Part shown: positions 44,466 to 55,757 of the stretch, one piece after another
Layout of the letters: each line of letters begins with the position of its first letter
How positions within the stretch are numbered: the first letter of the stretch is position 1
Source: Hyphomicrobiales bacterium
GTDB taxonomy: Bacteria; Pseudomonadota; Alphaproteobacteria; Rhizobiales; Rhizobiaceae
Length of the DNA: 64,000 nucleotides
Assembly (NCBI GenBank): GCA_900473045.1
Contig: UCKS01000007.1
Span: forward strand, 191,122-255,121
Reading direction: 5' to 3'
Position numbers and translations under genes: made by a program
The notes under the pieces: generated by a model
What the model was told of the DNA's origin: nothing
Seen by the model: only the letters and a program-made list of their open reading frames with translations
Database searches by the model: none

Positions 44466-44681
44466 TCACGTGTTTCCGATGTCGATGCGCGATTTTCCCG
44501 ATCGGGGTATCTGGGGAATGTGGACCGGATGGGTGCGTTTGATATCTATGGTCGGCGGCATGGATAGCTCCGCCTCCAGAAGTGCCATCTCTATAAGAAA
44601 CACAAGCATCTTCTTGTCGCTGCGTTCGGCGCTCATCTTCGAGGCCTGGAGAAGCTCATAGGTCAGATCTTTGGTTCGCAT
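44466..44681 (-). CDS. small conserved-looking hypothetical protein
   Basis: A 71-residue frame reading MRTKDLTYELLQASKM with SDKKMLVFLIEMALLEAEL, an amphipathic helical stretch resembling small rhizobial proteins of unknown function, then a disordered basic tail. Start ATG 44681; only a weak GGGG lies upstream. The plus-strand frame over the same DNA is less protein-like. Kept because of its composition; function unknown. Confidence 0.5.
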   Translation of the reverse strand: MRTKDLTYELLQASKMSAERSDKKMLVFLIEMALLEAELSMPPTIDIKRTHPVHIPQIPRSGKSRIDIGNT

Positions 44682-44851
44682 ATGTCACGCCCCGTATCGA
44701 TTGCGCAGTGAGGCTAGGCCTCGCAACTTACGCGAAGCTTGCTATAGCAAAACACCTTATGATGGTGAACGCCCTTTTACCGGGCTGCTGCGTGCTGGAG
44801 AAAGCCGGCGGAATGCCGGGCAACTATCAGCCGCCCGGCAATTCCGGCACA

Positions 44852-45949
44852 TCACGCCTCGATCTGCACGTCGCCAATCGGCCGCGAACAGCATGCCAAA
44901 ATGTAGCCTTCGTCGATTTCGTCATCGAGGATGCCGCCATTGTGGTTCATCTCGACTTCCCCCGAAATCTTCATCACCCGGCATGTGCCGCACAGTCCGC
45001 CCTCGCAGGCAGCGCCGATGCGCACGCCAGCCAAGCGTGCCGTCTGCAGGATGGTCTGGCCGGGCTGACACTTGGCGTCCTTGCCGGCCATGGTGAAGGT
45101 GATGGTGGAGACCGCTGCCGCATCCGCCTCGCCGGCGCCGGCGCGAATGGCAAGCTCTGCCGGATCGGGCGCATTGGCCGGCTGAAAGCTCTCCTCGTGA
45201 TAGCGGTTCATGTCGAAACCGACGCTTTCCAGCATGGATTTGACGCCGCGCATGAACGGTTCGGGGCCGCAGCAGAACACGGTGCGTTCGCGGAAATCCG
45301 GGGCAAGCAGCGCCAGTTTCGACGTTTCGATGCGGCCGCGCAGCCCGTGCCAGCTGTGACGCGGCGCATGGGTCTCGACGATGAAGCCGAGATTGAGGTT
45401 CGGCATGTTGCGGGAGATGTTTTCCAGTTCGTCGCGGAACAAAAGATCGTCCGGCTGGCGGGCACAGGAGAGGAAGGAAACATCCGTCTGCGGGGCGCAA
45501 TCGGCCATCCAGCGGGTCATCGACATCATCGGCGTGATGCCGGACCCGGCGGAGATGAACAGGTATTTTTCGCCAGGATGGCGCACGAACGAGAAATCGC
45601 CGAGCGGTCCGAAGGCCTTCAGCTTCATACCCGGCCTGAGGTTGTCGAACATCCAGCGCGTGCCGATGCTCGACGCCTGTGCCTTGACGGTGACGGCAAC
45701 CGAAAACGGCCGCGATGGCGTTGAGGACAAAGTGTAGGTGCGCATCACCGGATCGTCTGTCTTAACCGGCAGTTCGAGCGTGACGAACTGGCCGGGCAGA
45801 TAGCGGAACCAGCTGTCCTTGTCGGCCTTGAAGCCGAATGTCATCACATCCGGCCCTTCGGCGGTGACGGAGATGCACTCCAAGAGCTGCTGCCGGTCAT
45901 TGAACGGCTGCAGTTCGTCGAAGTGCCGGAAGGATGAGGCAATCGTCAT
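44852..45949 (-). CDS. gbcB: ferredoxin-type NAD(P)H oxidoreductase, GbcB-like reductase partner
   Basis: A 365-residue electron-transfer protein of the hybrid-cluster/GbcB type. FAD-binding VMRTYTLSSTPSRPF is near 80-95, the NAD(P) region KYLFISAGSGITPMMSM is near 125, and the C-terminal plant-type 2Fe-2S domain has C-E-G-G-L-C-G-T-C and ILACCS. It would feed electrons to the Rieske oxygenase encoded just upstream. ATG 45949 follows one base after the oxygenase stop. A TTG at 45958 overlaps the upstream gene. Function by analogy with glycine-betaine demethylation. Confidence 0.8.
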   Translation of the reverse strand: MTIASSFRHFDELQPFNDRQQLLECISVTAEGPDVMTFGFKADKDSWFRYLPGQFVTLELPVKTDDPVMRTYTLSSTPSRPFSVAVTVKAQASSIGTRWMFDNLRPGMKLKAFGPLGDFSFVRHPGEKYLFISAGSGITPMMSMTRWMADCAPQTDVSFLSCARQPDDLLFRDELENISRNMPNLNLGFIVETHAPRHSWHGLRGRIETSKLALLAPDFRERTVFCCGPEPFMRGVKSMLESVGFDMNRYHEESFQPANAPDPAELAIRAGAGEADAAAVSTITFTMAGKDAKCQPGQTILQTARLAGVRIGAACEGGLCGTCRVMKISGEVEMNHNGGILDDEIDEGYILACCSRPIGDVQIEA

Positions 45950-45950
45950 G

Positions 45951-47512
<1,562 letters not shown>

Positions 47513-47875
47513 TCTTCATCTAATCCTCACGCCCGGAAAAACAGCCGCCAATTAACGACATCCGATTCCAGAAAGACGACACGCAACATATTGCCGGCGG
47601 CCGCTGCCCATCTGGCTATTTTATAAGCATAAACAATGTGATCTGCTGAATCTTGAGCAAAAGCCTGGTTTTCCGCACAACGCTTCGGCAAACGGCCGAG
47701 ACGCCGCCTCTTTGCGACATCGCACGGCACCAATTCTGGCGCCGGCGCCCACATATTTCGCGGCAAAGGTTTGTGTCTGGCAAGACTGCATTAACCATAA
47801 CACGTTAGCGTCATCTCACGAGCGATTACGCCCCGGAGTGCTTCATCCGCATTCTGCGCATTTTGGTACAGGCCG
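47513..47875. other. 363-base gene-free stretch
   Basis: This lies between the riboswitch leader and the hypothetical gene at 47876. It contains the promoter of the riboswitch transcript (minus strand) and the promoter of the plus-strand gene, including an AT-rich patch around 47610-47660. No gene or strong repeat is seen. Confidence 0.4.
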
Positions 47876-48481
47876 ATGTCAAACTTGAGATACTTCGATG
47901 CCGCCGCAGTCAAGAAGCCGGTTCCGGCGGCGAAGGCCGCGATCTATACCGAATTCCTGCGCACCGGCCGGATCAACCGGCACCAGCAGGAATGGAGTGC
48001 CGCAGAAAAGCGCTATCTGACCCATCAGGAAGTCGCCACCCGCACCGGCAAGAAGCTTGAAGCGGCCGGTACCGTGACGCATGACCGGATCAACGGCTTC
48101 CATCGGTCGATCCGGTTCCCGAAACTGCTGTTTCACCGCACACTCGCCGACAGCCCGCATCTCGGCTACTGCCATGTCACGGCGGCGCGGACGAAATTTG
48201 CCAAGTTCGAGGATGTCCGCTGGTCGTTCTACATTGCCAATTTCTTCTCCGACATCGGCGACGACCAGCACTTTTTCGAGAAGATCAAGCTCGGTTATTC
48301 GCGGATGTATTTTGCTGTCGCAACCGAGATGGACGCCGAGGCCGGCAAGCTGACCGTCAACCGCGCCGTGCATGACAACGGGCTGTTGTTTCGCACCCGT
48401 GACCCCAAGGAAGCGCTGAAGAACGTGCTTCTGCTTGGCGCCCGCAACGAACAGCTGCGCAAGATCATCGGCAGCCTCTGA
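47876..48481 (+). CDS. conserved hypothetical protein of rhizobia
   Basis: A 201-residue soluble, basic protein without signal or membrane segment. Recognisable only by rhizobial character: TEFLRTGRINRHQQEWSAAE near 25-45, HLGYCHVTAARTKFAKFEDV near 110, and a C-terminal helix KNVLLLGARNEQLRKIIGSL. I cannot name a domain with confidence (a DUF6656-like family is possible). It ends exactly where the convergent GGDEF-like gene ends (stop codons adjacent, 48479-48484). Confidence 0.72.
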   Translation: MSNLRYFDAAAVKKPVPAAKAAIYTEFLRTGRINRHQQEWSAAEKRYLTHQEVATRTGKKLEAAGTVTHDRINGFHRSIRFPKLLFHRTLADSPHLGYCHVTAARTKFAKFEDVRWSFYIANFFSDIGDDQHFFEKIKLGYSRMYFAVATEMDAEAGKLTVNRAVHDNGLLFRTRDPKEALKNVLLLGARNEQLRKIIGSL

Positions 48482-49543
48482 TCACTGCTTGTAGATCAGC
48501 CAGTCCCGTCCGGGCGGCTGTTCGCTTTCGGCCCCATGCACGATCGTCTGGTCTCCACCCTTGCCCTGGGCTCTGGCGAGCGCCTTTTCCGCCGTGCCGA
48601 CAAGATCGAAAGCGTTGCTCGCGTCATCCGACATGCAGATGCCCACAGAAAGCGTGACACAGCCGAGATCGCGCCCGGTTTTCGGATGTTTGAAATGCGT
48701 GCCGCGCAAGGCCGAGCGTAAAAGCGCCACAAGCCGCACCACCTCCCGCTCCTCGCCCGCGTTGACCAGAAAGCCGAAACGGGTGCCGTCGAAACGCGCG
48801 ACCAGTTCGCTTGAGGGAAACGCCTGCTGGATAATGCCACCGATATGCTTGGCCAGCGGCTCGGCCAATGCGGCCGCCTGTTCGCCGGACAAACGCCGGC
48901 TGGTGTCCGGTTCGGCAATGGCAATGCCGCAGGCAAGCGGCAGGTCGGGATCGGCATAGACCTTGGCGAGCGCCTTGTTGAAGGCGCGGCGATTGGCAAG
49001 CCCGGTGACCGTATCTGAGAATTTCCGCGCTTCGAAGTCGGCGAGATCCTTCTGGACACCGGCGATGACGGTGGATTGCGCGGTGACGCTTTGCTCCAGT
49101 TCGGCATTGTGCGACACCTGCCGTTCGGTGGCCCGCTTCAGCGCCTGGATGGAATTGGCGAGCGCCGTCTGGCTCGCGTCGTCGGACACCACCAGCGCCT
49201 TCGTCGCCTCGCTGATCAGCTTGCCATAATCATCAAGCTGGTCTTTTTCCCGCGACAGAAGGTTCATGAAATTGCTCATCTCGTCGCGCACGATCGTTGT
49301 CGATCGCGCCAGCACACTCGCCTCGTGATGATGCGGAAGATATTTGCGGCCAAGTTCATCAAGCGCCGATTGCGACTTGTATTTGCCGAGCGCGATGAAC
49401 TCGCGGACCAGATCCGGATTGGCGCCGCCATAAGCCTCGTAGACGAGCTCGTAATTCCTCGGAATGGCATCGATGCCCATCTGGTGCATGGCGGTTGCGA
49501 TCCGCAGGGCAAGGTCGTTCGGCATGGATTTCTTGTTGGCCAT
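48482..49543 (-). CDS. GGDEF-domain protein with degenerate active site
   Basis: A 353-residue cytoplasmic protein. Residues 1-80 carry an N-terminal helical region (SMPNDLALRIATAMHQMGID), then a coiled-coil-like segment (about 90-185), then a GGDEF fold from about 190 (SDTVTGLANRRAFNKAL). The signature is replaced: ARFDGTRFGFLV stands where GGDEF should be. Diguanylate cyclase activity is therefore unlikely; the domain may bind GTP or c-di-GMP and act in regulation. ATG 49543 follows GGAG; the ORF is open to 49657. Confidence 0.87.
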   Translation of the reverse strand: MANKKSMPNDLALRIATAMHQMGIDAIPRNYELVYEAYGGANPDLVREFIALGKYKSQSALDELGRKYLPHHHEASVLARSTTIVRDEMSNFMNLLSREKDQLDDYGKLISEATKALVVSDDASQTALANSIQALKRATERQVSHNAELEQSVTAQSTVIAGVQKDLADFEARKFSDTVTGLANRRAFNKALAKVYADPDLPLACGIAIAEPDTSRRLSGEQAAALAEPLAKHIGGIIQQAFPSSELVARFDGTRFGFLVNAGEEREVVRLVALLRSALRGTHFKHPKTGRDLGCVTLSVGICMSDDASNAFDLVGTAEKALARAQGKGGDQTIVHGAESEQPPGRDWLIYKQ

Positions 49544-49783
49544 AAGGGCTCCGGCTGAGTGCAGGATCGGACAGCTAACATGGGCGGCTTTCTCTGCCGC
49601 TAACCGGACCTGTCGCATTTTAAGAAATCCTAAATTCCGGCTGTCGCGAAGCGGCACAGGTGACGCCGGCCTTGCAATCGCCAGCGAATGCGCTTGGCAA
49701 CGTCCGGCTTCCCCCTGTAAAGGAAACGCCGGAGCGCCTGCCTGGCTTTTTCAAGACGGGCGCATTGACGTTTGGAAGCTTTG

Positions 49784-50758
49784 ATGGCGCTGATCATAGA
49801 CACACGAACCGAGCCGGACCGCGCCTTGGCGATCGCCTGCGAAACGCTCGGTGAAGGCCTGCCTGTGGCGATCCCGACAGAGACGGTCTATGGGCTTGCG
49901 GCCGACGCGACCAATCCCGGCGCGATCAGCCGCATCTATGAAATGAAGGGCCGCCCGCGCTTCAATCCGCTGATCTGCCATGTCGCCGATTTCGCCATGG
50001 CGGAGGCGCACGTCACCTTCGATCCCCTGTCGCGAACACTGGCCGAAGCCTTCTGGCCGGGACCTCTGACGCTGATCCTGCCGATCAAGCCAGAGAGCAG
50101 CGTGCATCCGCTCGCCTCCGCCGGTCTCGATACGCTCGGCATCCGCATGCCGGACGGTTTTTCACGGCAGGTTATCGAACGCTTTGGCAAACCCCTGGCA
50201 GCACCAAGCGCCAATACCTCGGGCAAGATCAGCCCGACCAGTGCCGCCCATGTCGACGCTGATCTCGGCGACAAGCTGGCATTGATCCTCGATGCGGGTT
50301 CAGCGGAAATCGGGCTTGAATCAACCATCATCAAGGTCGAGGGCGATGAGATCCGGCTGCTGCGTCCAGGAGGCCTGGAAGTCGCCGATATCGAAACATT
50401 GACCGGCAAGAAGATCGCAAGGCCGGAATCGGCGGGCGCCGTGATCGAAGCCCCGGGCATGCTGGCGTCGCATTATGCGCCGGGTGCGGCGGTGCGGCTG
50501 AATGCGACGGATGTCACCCCCGGTGAAGCCCTGATCCGCTTCGGCGGCAAGCCTTTGCCCGGCGAGGAGAATGCCGCGATCATCCTCGACCTTAGCCCTT
50601 CCGCCAACCTGCGCGAGGCCGCTGCCAATCTGTTTGCCTTCATGAAACACGCCGATGCGTCCGGCGCCAGAACCATTGCCTTCGGTACGATCCCCAACGA
50701 GGGTCTGGGCGAAGCAATTCTCGACCGGATCGAACGGGCTGCGGCCCCACGGGAATGA
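49784..50758 (+). CDS. L-threonylcarbamoyladenylate synthase (Sua5/TsaC)
   Basis: A 324-residue Sua5-type enzyme making threonylcarbamoyl-AMP for the t6A modification of tRNA. The YrdC domain covers residues 1-200 (GLPVAIPTETVYGLAADATN, KGRPRFNPLICHV, APSANTSGKISPTSA). The Sua5 C-terminal domain extends to the end (RFGGKPLPGEENAAIIL). ATG 49784 follows GGAAG; TTG 49772 is an in-frame alternative. The downstream FAD-linked oxidase starts 4 bases past the stop. Confidence 0.94.
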   Translation: MALIIDTRTEPDRALAIACETLGEGLPVAIPTETVYGLAADATNPGAISRIYEMKGRPRFNPLICHVADFAMAEAHVTFDPLSRTLAEAFWPGPLTLILPIKPESSVHPLASAGLDTLGIRMPDGFSRQVIERFGKPLAAPSANTSGKISPTSAAHVDADLGDKLALILDAGSAEIGLESTIIKVEGDEIRLLRPGGLEVADIETLTGKKIARPESAGAVIEAPGMLASHYAPGAAVRLNATDVTPGEALIRFGGKPLPGEENAAIILDLSPSANLREAAANLFAFMKHADASGARTIAFGTIPNEGLGEAILDRIERAAAPRE

Positions 50759-50762
50759 GCCT

Positions 50763-52193
50763 ATGACCAACACCCTGCCCTCTCCTGACCTGATCGCCCG
50801 CTTCACGGCCATTGTCGGCGCGGCGAATGCGCTGACCGATCAGGCCGACATCGCGCCTTATCTGATCGAATCCCGCGGCCTCTACAAGGGCGATGCGCCA
50901 ATGGTGCTCAGGCCCGGCAGCGTTCAGGAGGTCGCGCAAATCCTCAAGCTTGCCAGCGAGACCGGTGTCGCGATCGTTCCTCAAGGCGGCAATACCGGCC
51001 ATGTGGCGGGCCAGATCCCGCGCACCGGAGCCGCCGATCTCGTCCTGTCGCTGCAGCGGCTGAACCGCATCCGCGATATCGATCCGGTCGGCAACGTCAT
51101 CGTCGCCGATGCCGGCTGCATTCTTGCCGACATCCAGAAGGCGGCGGAAGCGCATGACCGGCTGTTTCCGCTGTCGCTCGGCTCAGAGGGTTCCTGCCGG
51201 ATCGGCGGCAATCTCTCGACCAATGCCGGCGGCACCGCCGTGCTGGCTTATGGCAATATGCGGCAACTCTGCCTCGGCCTCGAGGTCGTGTTGCCGACCG
51301 GCGAGATCTGGGACGGGCTGCGGCGGCTGAAGAAGGACAATACCGGCTACGACCTGCGCGACCTGTTCATTGGTGCGGAAGGCACGCTCGGTATCATCAC
51401 CGGCGCGGTGTTGAAACTGTTTCCGCAGCCCCGCGGTCATCAGGTCGCTTTTGCCGGCCTGAAAAGCGTTGAGGATGCGCTCACCCTGTTCGACAAGGCA
51501 TCGAGCCTCTGCGGTCCGGCGCTGACGGGTTTTGAGCTAATGCCGCGCCTTGGTGTCGAATTCACCGCAAAACATATTCCAGGCGTACGCGACCCAATGG
51601 AGACGGTTCATGCCTGGTATGCGCTGATCGACATTTCGACATCGGATTCGGCCGAAAGTGCGGAGCGGATGATGTCAGCGCTGCTTGAAACCGAAATCGG
51701 CAGTGGCCTCATAGAGAATGCCGTCGTTGCCGCGAGCGAAGCCCAGCGCAAGAGCCTCTGGCACATGCGCGAAAGCATGTCGCCCGCTCAGAAGCCCGAG
51801 GGTGGATCGATCAAACACGACGTATCCGTGCCTGTCTCCAGCATTCCGGCATTCATGGCGGAGGCAGACGCTGCGGTGATGAAAGCTATTCCGGGTGCGC
51901 GCATCTGCTCGTTCGGGCACATGGGCGACGGCAATATTCATTACAACATCTCGCAGCCGATCGGTGCCGACAAGGATCAGTTCATCGGCCGCTGGCGCGA
52001 GATGAATGCCATCGTCCATGGCATCGTGCTGCGGTATAACGGCTCGATTTCGGCCGAACACGGTATAGGTCAGCTGAAGCGCGACGAACTGGCCGACGTG
52101 CGCCCGCCGATCGAGATCGACCTGATGCAGCGGATCAAGCATGCCTTCGACCCCGCCGGGATCATGAACCCCGGCAAGGTGCTGAAAGCCTGA
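50763..52193 (+). CDS. FAD-linked D-2-hydroxyacid/glycolate oxidase-like dehydrogenase
   Basis: A 476-residue FAD-binding PCMH protein related to D-lactate and D-2-hydroxyglutarate dehydrogenases. The FAD pyrophosphate region VAIVPQGGNTGHVAGQIP is near 80-100, GSCRIGGNLSTNAGGTAVLAY lies further on, and the C-terminal GHMGDGNIHYNI and EHGIGQLKR motifs bind FAD/substrate. It oxidises a D-2-hydroxy acid and passes electrons on; the substrate is not decided. GGGAATGAG lies upstream of ATG 50763. Probably translated in one transcript with the preceding gene. Confidence 0.92.
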   Translation: MTNTLPSPDLIARFTAIVGAANALTDQADIAPYLIESRGLYKGDAPMVLRPGSVQEVAQILKLASETGVAIVPQGGNTGHVAGQIPRTGAADLVLSLQRLNRIRDIDPVGNVIVADAGCILADIQKAAEAHDRLFPLSLGSEGSCRIGGNLSTNAGGTAVLAYGNMRQLCLGLEVVLPTGEIWDGLRRLKKDNTGYDLRDLFIGAEGTLGIITGAVLKLFPQPRGHQVAFAGLKSVEDALTLFDKASSLCGPALTGFELMPRLGVEFTAKHIPGVRDPMETVHAWYALIDISTSDSAESAERMMSALLETEIGSGLIENAVVAASEAQRKSLWHMRESMSPAQKPEGGSIKHDVSVPVSSIPAFMAEADAAVMKAIPGARICSFGHMGDGNIHYNISQPIGADKDQFIGRWREMNAIVHGIVLRYNGSISAEHGIGQLKRDELADVRPPIEIDLMQRIKHAFDPAGIMNPGKVLKA

Positions 52194-52204
52194 CAAGCCC
52201 GGGG

Positions 52205-54808
52205 TTAGAAGCCCCCCATGCGCAACTGTGACAGGCTGAACAACGTGTCGGCGCTGATGCCGCCGCCGCCGCCCGATAGAACGATCTGGGCGGCGGACAT
52301 ATCGACATTGTTCTCGACATCGTAGAGTGCGGTAAAGCGCAAAAGCAGCTTTTCCAGCTTTGCCGGATCCTGCAGATCCTTCACGTCGAGCACGCGGTTG
52401 ATATAGGCATACTGTACATCGACATCGGCGCTCGACATTGCCTGGGGGATGCTGAACGTTGTCTGGATGACCTGCAACAGAGCGCTGTCGGCCAAAAGAT
52501 CGTAAGCCGTGTTGACGCCACTCGCCTGCCGCCGGAAATAGAGCGCAAGGCGTACACCGGCATTGTCCTCGCCCTTTTGCTGCTCAAGGGTCTGGTTGAG
52601 GTAGAGATCTTCGGTTTCAAGCAGGCCGCGCTTGGTCTGAATGCCGGTTCCAGGCCGAACCAGATCGCCCTCGTTATCAAAGTTGTAGGAGGCGACAAGC
52701 TCCTTGTAGATCGTCGTGTTCGGCTCTTTGTTGATGAAGCTATTCGGGTCGTTGGGATCGGATTCGAACATCTTGCGCAGATAGTCGGTGGTCACCGTTT
52801 CCGGATCGAGCTTGGCGGCGACGAGGACGAAATCGACCAGGCGCCGGTTGGACAGGAGATCGTCGAGCGATTTGATCTTTTCGACTTCGGCGCTGTAATA
52901 TTTCGCTTCCGCAGTCGCCTTGGTCTTTTCATCGTCCGTGGCGAAACGGCTCTTTTCGATGACATAGGATTTGGCGGTGTTGAGGATTTCGGATTCGGCC
53001 TGCGCCAGCATCGGCACACCGGCCGACCCGTCCGCATTGAAGTTGAACGCCTTTGCCAACTGAACATACCGATCGTCTTTCAGCGTATAGACGTAGCTTT
53101 TCGGATCGTTGAGATCGCTGGTCAGCACCTTCTTGATCTTGCGCGCCGTGTCGCTTTCGTTTTCAAGACCGACAGCGGTGAGCGCCAGCTTCATGATCTT
53201 GCTGTCGGAGATCAGGTCATCGACATTGGAGACGATTTTCATCAGGCTCTTGAAGGAATTGATCAGGGTCTGATCGGCCGCTTCATCGGCGTCGTTGTAG
53301 CGAACCATATAGTAATCGGACGTTACTTTGGTTTGCGCCGCTGTCTGCGGTTTATCGCCAGCCGCCAATGTTCCGTCGGCCTTGAAATTGAAAGCCGCCC
53401 TCAACTCCTTATAGTTGGCGTTATATTCGCCCCCCTTGGTGTTGACGAAGCTCGTCGGGTCATTCGGATCGCTGGTCAGAATGCTTTCGAGTGTCGCCAC
53501 TGTAGCGCTAGACGGCAGACCGAAAGCTGTGAGGATGTAGGAATAAAGCCGGCTGTCCCCCTTGATCTGCGCAACCGTGGTAATGGTTCCGATCTTATCC
53601 TCATAATAGGACTTGTGCAGCAGGGCGACCGATGCCGTGGCGCGCGGAGCCTTGTAGGCGTAGACTTCCATAGTCGCCCTACGGCTGTCTGCGGCCTGCG
53701 CCGTGCCGCCTGATGGTACGGAACCATCCGCCGCGAAATCGTACATCAAGGCCAGGTCCTTGAAGACGCCTATCCGCGCGATCGTCGCGGAACTCTCCGA
53801 AACCTTGGCATTCAAATCGGCAGAATAGAAATTGGCGCTTTTCATGGTCTTGAGCGCGGTCTGCCGCTGCTCGATCTGCGCCTGAAACGCAGCCCGTTCT
53901 GCCTCGGTGATATCCGGCTGGGCCATCTGCACCCGAAGGCCAGCGATTTCAGCCTCGACGCCGGCATAGGCGTCGATATCGCTGGTCATTTCCGGGAATG
54001 CGTTGTTGATCGTGGTGATGTTGTTCGCCAGGGTGGTTTTTTCGGTCTGCAACGTCACCCTGTCTTCATCCGATGTCTCGGGCAGTGCCAGCAGGGCATC
54101 GATCTGGGTGATGCGCGTCTGCGACAGGCCGCGGCTCGTCAGAGCCGAAAGCGCCTGCTTCGATGACGCGCTGGTCGCTTCAGCGTCCGCCAGCTTGGGT
54201 GCAAAATTTATGCCGTAGTAGCTGTTTGGATCGTTGGGATCGCTGACCAGCGCGCCGCGCACCTGTTCATAATTGAAATATTTCTCGTCAACGCCGAACA
54301 CCCGGAACGCGTAGGATCGTAACTTGTCGTTCTGCAGGAACTGATCGACGTTGGTAATTTTGTCGATCATTGTGTCGTAGTAACGCGTCTCCTCGGCCAT
54401 CCGCGTATCGACGTTGGAGACGGTCCGGTTATACAGACCGATCAGCGCGTCTTCCTGTGCATCACTTTGGACCACCTCGGTCGACTGGGAGAAACTGAAC
54501 GCCCGCGCGAAATTGCTATAGCGCTCGTCCGTCAGCATATTGGCGTAGCTGTTGTCGTCGCTGAGGTCGCTTTCCAGCACCTTTCGCATGAAAGCCTTGG
54601 CATAAGTCATGTCTTCAAGGCCATGCGCCTTCATGGCATAGGCATAGAGCCGGTAGTCGCCGAGAAACTCGTCGATCGAGGTGACGTTGCCGATATTGTC
54701 CCTGTAATACTCGGTTTCGCGCGCGACCAGCGTCTGCTGCGACGTGCGCTGAAGGCTCGTCTTCATGTCGCGCGTGAGGAGATTGTAGTCGATGTATGTG
54801 GAAACCAT
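52205..54808 (-). CDS. large DUF1217 repeat protein, likely flagellum-associated
   Basis: An 867-residue protein built from six copies of a DUF1217-like unit of about 70 residues. Each has the pattern YY...I...V...DxLxxDxxLxxYALxAxGL then LxSDxNDPxSYVxxxxDxRYxxLAxAFNF. Units start near residues 30, 140, 400, 515, 635 and 750; residues about 215-385 form a coiled-coil-rich spacer. No signal peptide is seen. The short DUF1217 protein of rhizobia sits in flagellar loci, so a role in the flagellum or cell surface is inferred. Start ATG 54808. Confidence 0.85.
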   Translation of the reverse strand: MVSTYIDYNLLTRDMKTSLQRTSQQTLVARETEYYRDNIGNVTSIDEFLGDYRLYAYAMKAHGLEDMTYAKAFMRKVLESDLSDDNSYANMLTDERYSNFARAFSFSQSTEVVQSDAQEDALIGLYNRTVSNVDTRMAEETRYYDTMIDKITNVDQFLQNDKLRSYAFRVFGVDEKYFNYEQVRGALVSDPNDPNSYYGINFAPKLADAEATSASSKQALSALTSRGLSQTRITQIDALLALPETSDEDRVTLQTEKTTLANNITTINNAFPEMTSDIDAYAGVEAEIAGLRVQMAQPDITEAERAAFQAQIEQRQTALKTMKSANFYSADLNAKVSESSATIARIGVFKDLALMYDFAADGSVPSGGTAQAADSRRATMEVYAYKAPRATASVALLHKSYYEDKIGTITTVAQIKGDSRLYSYILTAFGLPSSATVATLESILTSDPNDPTSFVNTKGGEYNANYKELRAAFNFKADGTLAAGDKPQTAAQTKVTSDYYMVRYNDADEAADQTLINSFKSLMKIVSNVDDLISDSKIMKLALTAVGLENESDTARKIKKVLTSDLNDPKSYVYTLKDDRYVQLAKAFNFNADGSAGVPMLAQAESEILNTAKSYVIEKSRFATDDEKTKATAEAKYYSAEVEKIKSLDDLLSNRRLVDFVLVAAKLDPETVTTDYLRKMFESDPNDPNSFINKEPNTTIYKELVASYNFDNEGDLVRPGTGIQTKRGLLETEDLYLNQTLEQQKGEDNAGVRLALYFRRQASGVNTAYDLLADSALLQVIQTTFSIPQAMSSADVDVQYAYINRVLDVKDLQDPAKLEKLLLRFTALYDVENNVDMSAAQIVLSGGGGGISADTLFSLSQLRMGGF

Positions 54809-55156
54809 TGCCGCTTTGCCGATCGTCTGAAATTGCCGACGCTAAGGCGTCCGGATGGACGCAATGCCGCGCAGTGCGGCCATAATCAGCAACACAATCG
54901 CTGGTCTTGCTTGTGCGTGGCTTTTCCTCACCCCGCAGGCACGGGATCGAGGAGCCGGCAAAATGCGGCCGATTTTCTTCAGATTTCAGAAACCCTGCTG
55001 CGTTGGCCTTTGCTAACCATCAGGAAATGCAAAGTTTTTTAACTGCGATTTTTAAGTGGTCTCAAACCCGGCCCGCCTATCCTTGGCTCACAGAGGACGA
55101 AAAGTCCCGACGAGAAGACCGGGAACCGGCTCTCAAGGAAAACAAGGGCGATTGAA
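54809..55156. other. 348-base gene-free stretch
   Basis: Holds promoter DNA for the divergent DUF1217 and DUF6101-like genes. GCGTCC-ggat-GGACGC forms a 6-bp hairpin at 54847-54862, within the minus-strand leader. A T-rich patch lies near 55030-55055. An open plus frame of 82 codons (54907-55155) looks non-coding. No other signal noted. Confidence 0.4.
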
Positions 55157-55723
55157 ATGCTGAAGACACTTTCACAACCGGCTTGGGTTGAAACCACACT
55201 GCGCATGGATCCGAAACGCTTTCCCCAGCAGGCAAGCTACACCTTGCACGGACAGTCCAGCAATGTCACCATAAGCTTGGACGAACGTGGAGCGGTCCTG
55301 CGCAAGGTTCTGCCATCCAGCGGCTTGCCACTGTCGATCGCGCTGCCGGCCCGCGCCTTCAGGGGGGTGGCCGCCCGCGCCATTGACCACGGAGATGGAG
55401 AAGTGACCGTGACGCTTGAACTGCATCATGACGACCCGGATCTCTGCGTCCCGCTGCTGGTCGCCCATGATCTTGCCGACATCGCCGCCGATTGGCGAAC
55501 CTGGTCGGAAGCCTACCGTATCCCGATGCTGATGGTCGAAGCCGACGGCGTTGCCCGCCCGCTGGAAGATCATCTCGGCGAAGTCCGGACCCGCGATATC
55601 AAGCCGCGCCGCCGCCACTCGCTGTTCAACGACCGCCGCCCGCGCTTCCTGATGCGCCGCGCCACCGGCAGCCTGGGTGTCAACATGAAGATCGACGGCC
55701 GCGAAATCATCGCCCGCAACTGA
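55157..55723 (+). CDS. DUF6101-like conserved protein
   Basis: A 188-residue soluble protein with an N-terminal PilZ-like beta region (RGAVLRKVLPSSGLPLSIALPARAF) and a basic C-terminus rich in Arg (KPRRRHSLFNDRRPRFLMRR). It resembles the DUF6101 proteins of Rhizobiales, whose function is unknown. No signal peptide. AAGGGCG lies upstream of ATG 55157. A strong terminator ends the gene. Confidence 0.78.
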   Translation: MLKTLSQPAWVETTLRMDPKRFPQQASYTLHGQSSNVTISLDERGAVLRKVLPSSGLPLSIALPARAFRGVAARAIDHGDGEVTVTLELHHDDPDLCVPLLVAHDLADIAADWRTWSEAYRIPMLMVEADGVARPLEDHLGEVRTRDIKPRRRHSLFNDRRPRFLMRRATGSLGVNMKIDGREIIARN

Positions 55724-55757
55724 TTTCCGACACAATCTCCGAGCCTTCCTCCAGTGC

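Noticed and set aside
44446-44661. Plus-strand 71-codon frame
   Set aside because: It overlaps the minus-strand small frame, which has a more protein-like helical sequence; the plus reading is a poor candidate.
54907-55155. 82-codon frame upstream of the DUF6101-like gene
   Set aside because: No ribosome site and no conserved-looking content; it most likely covers promoter and leader DNA.
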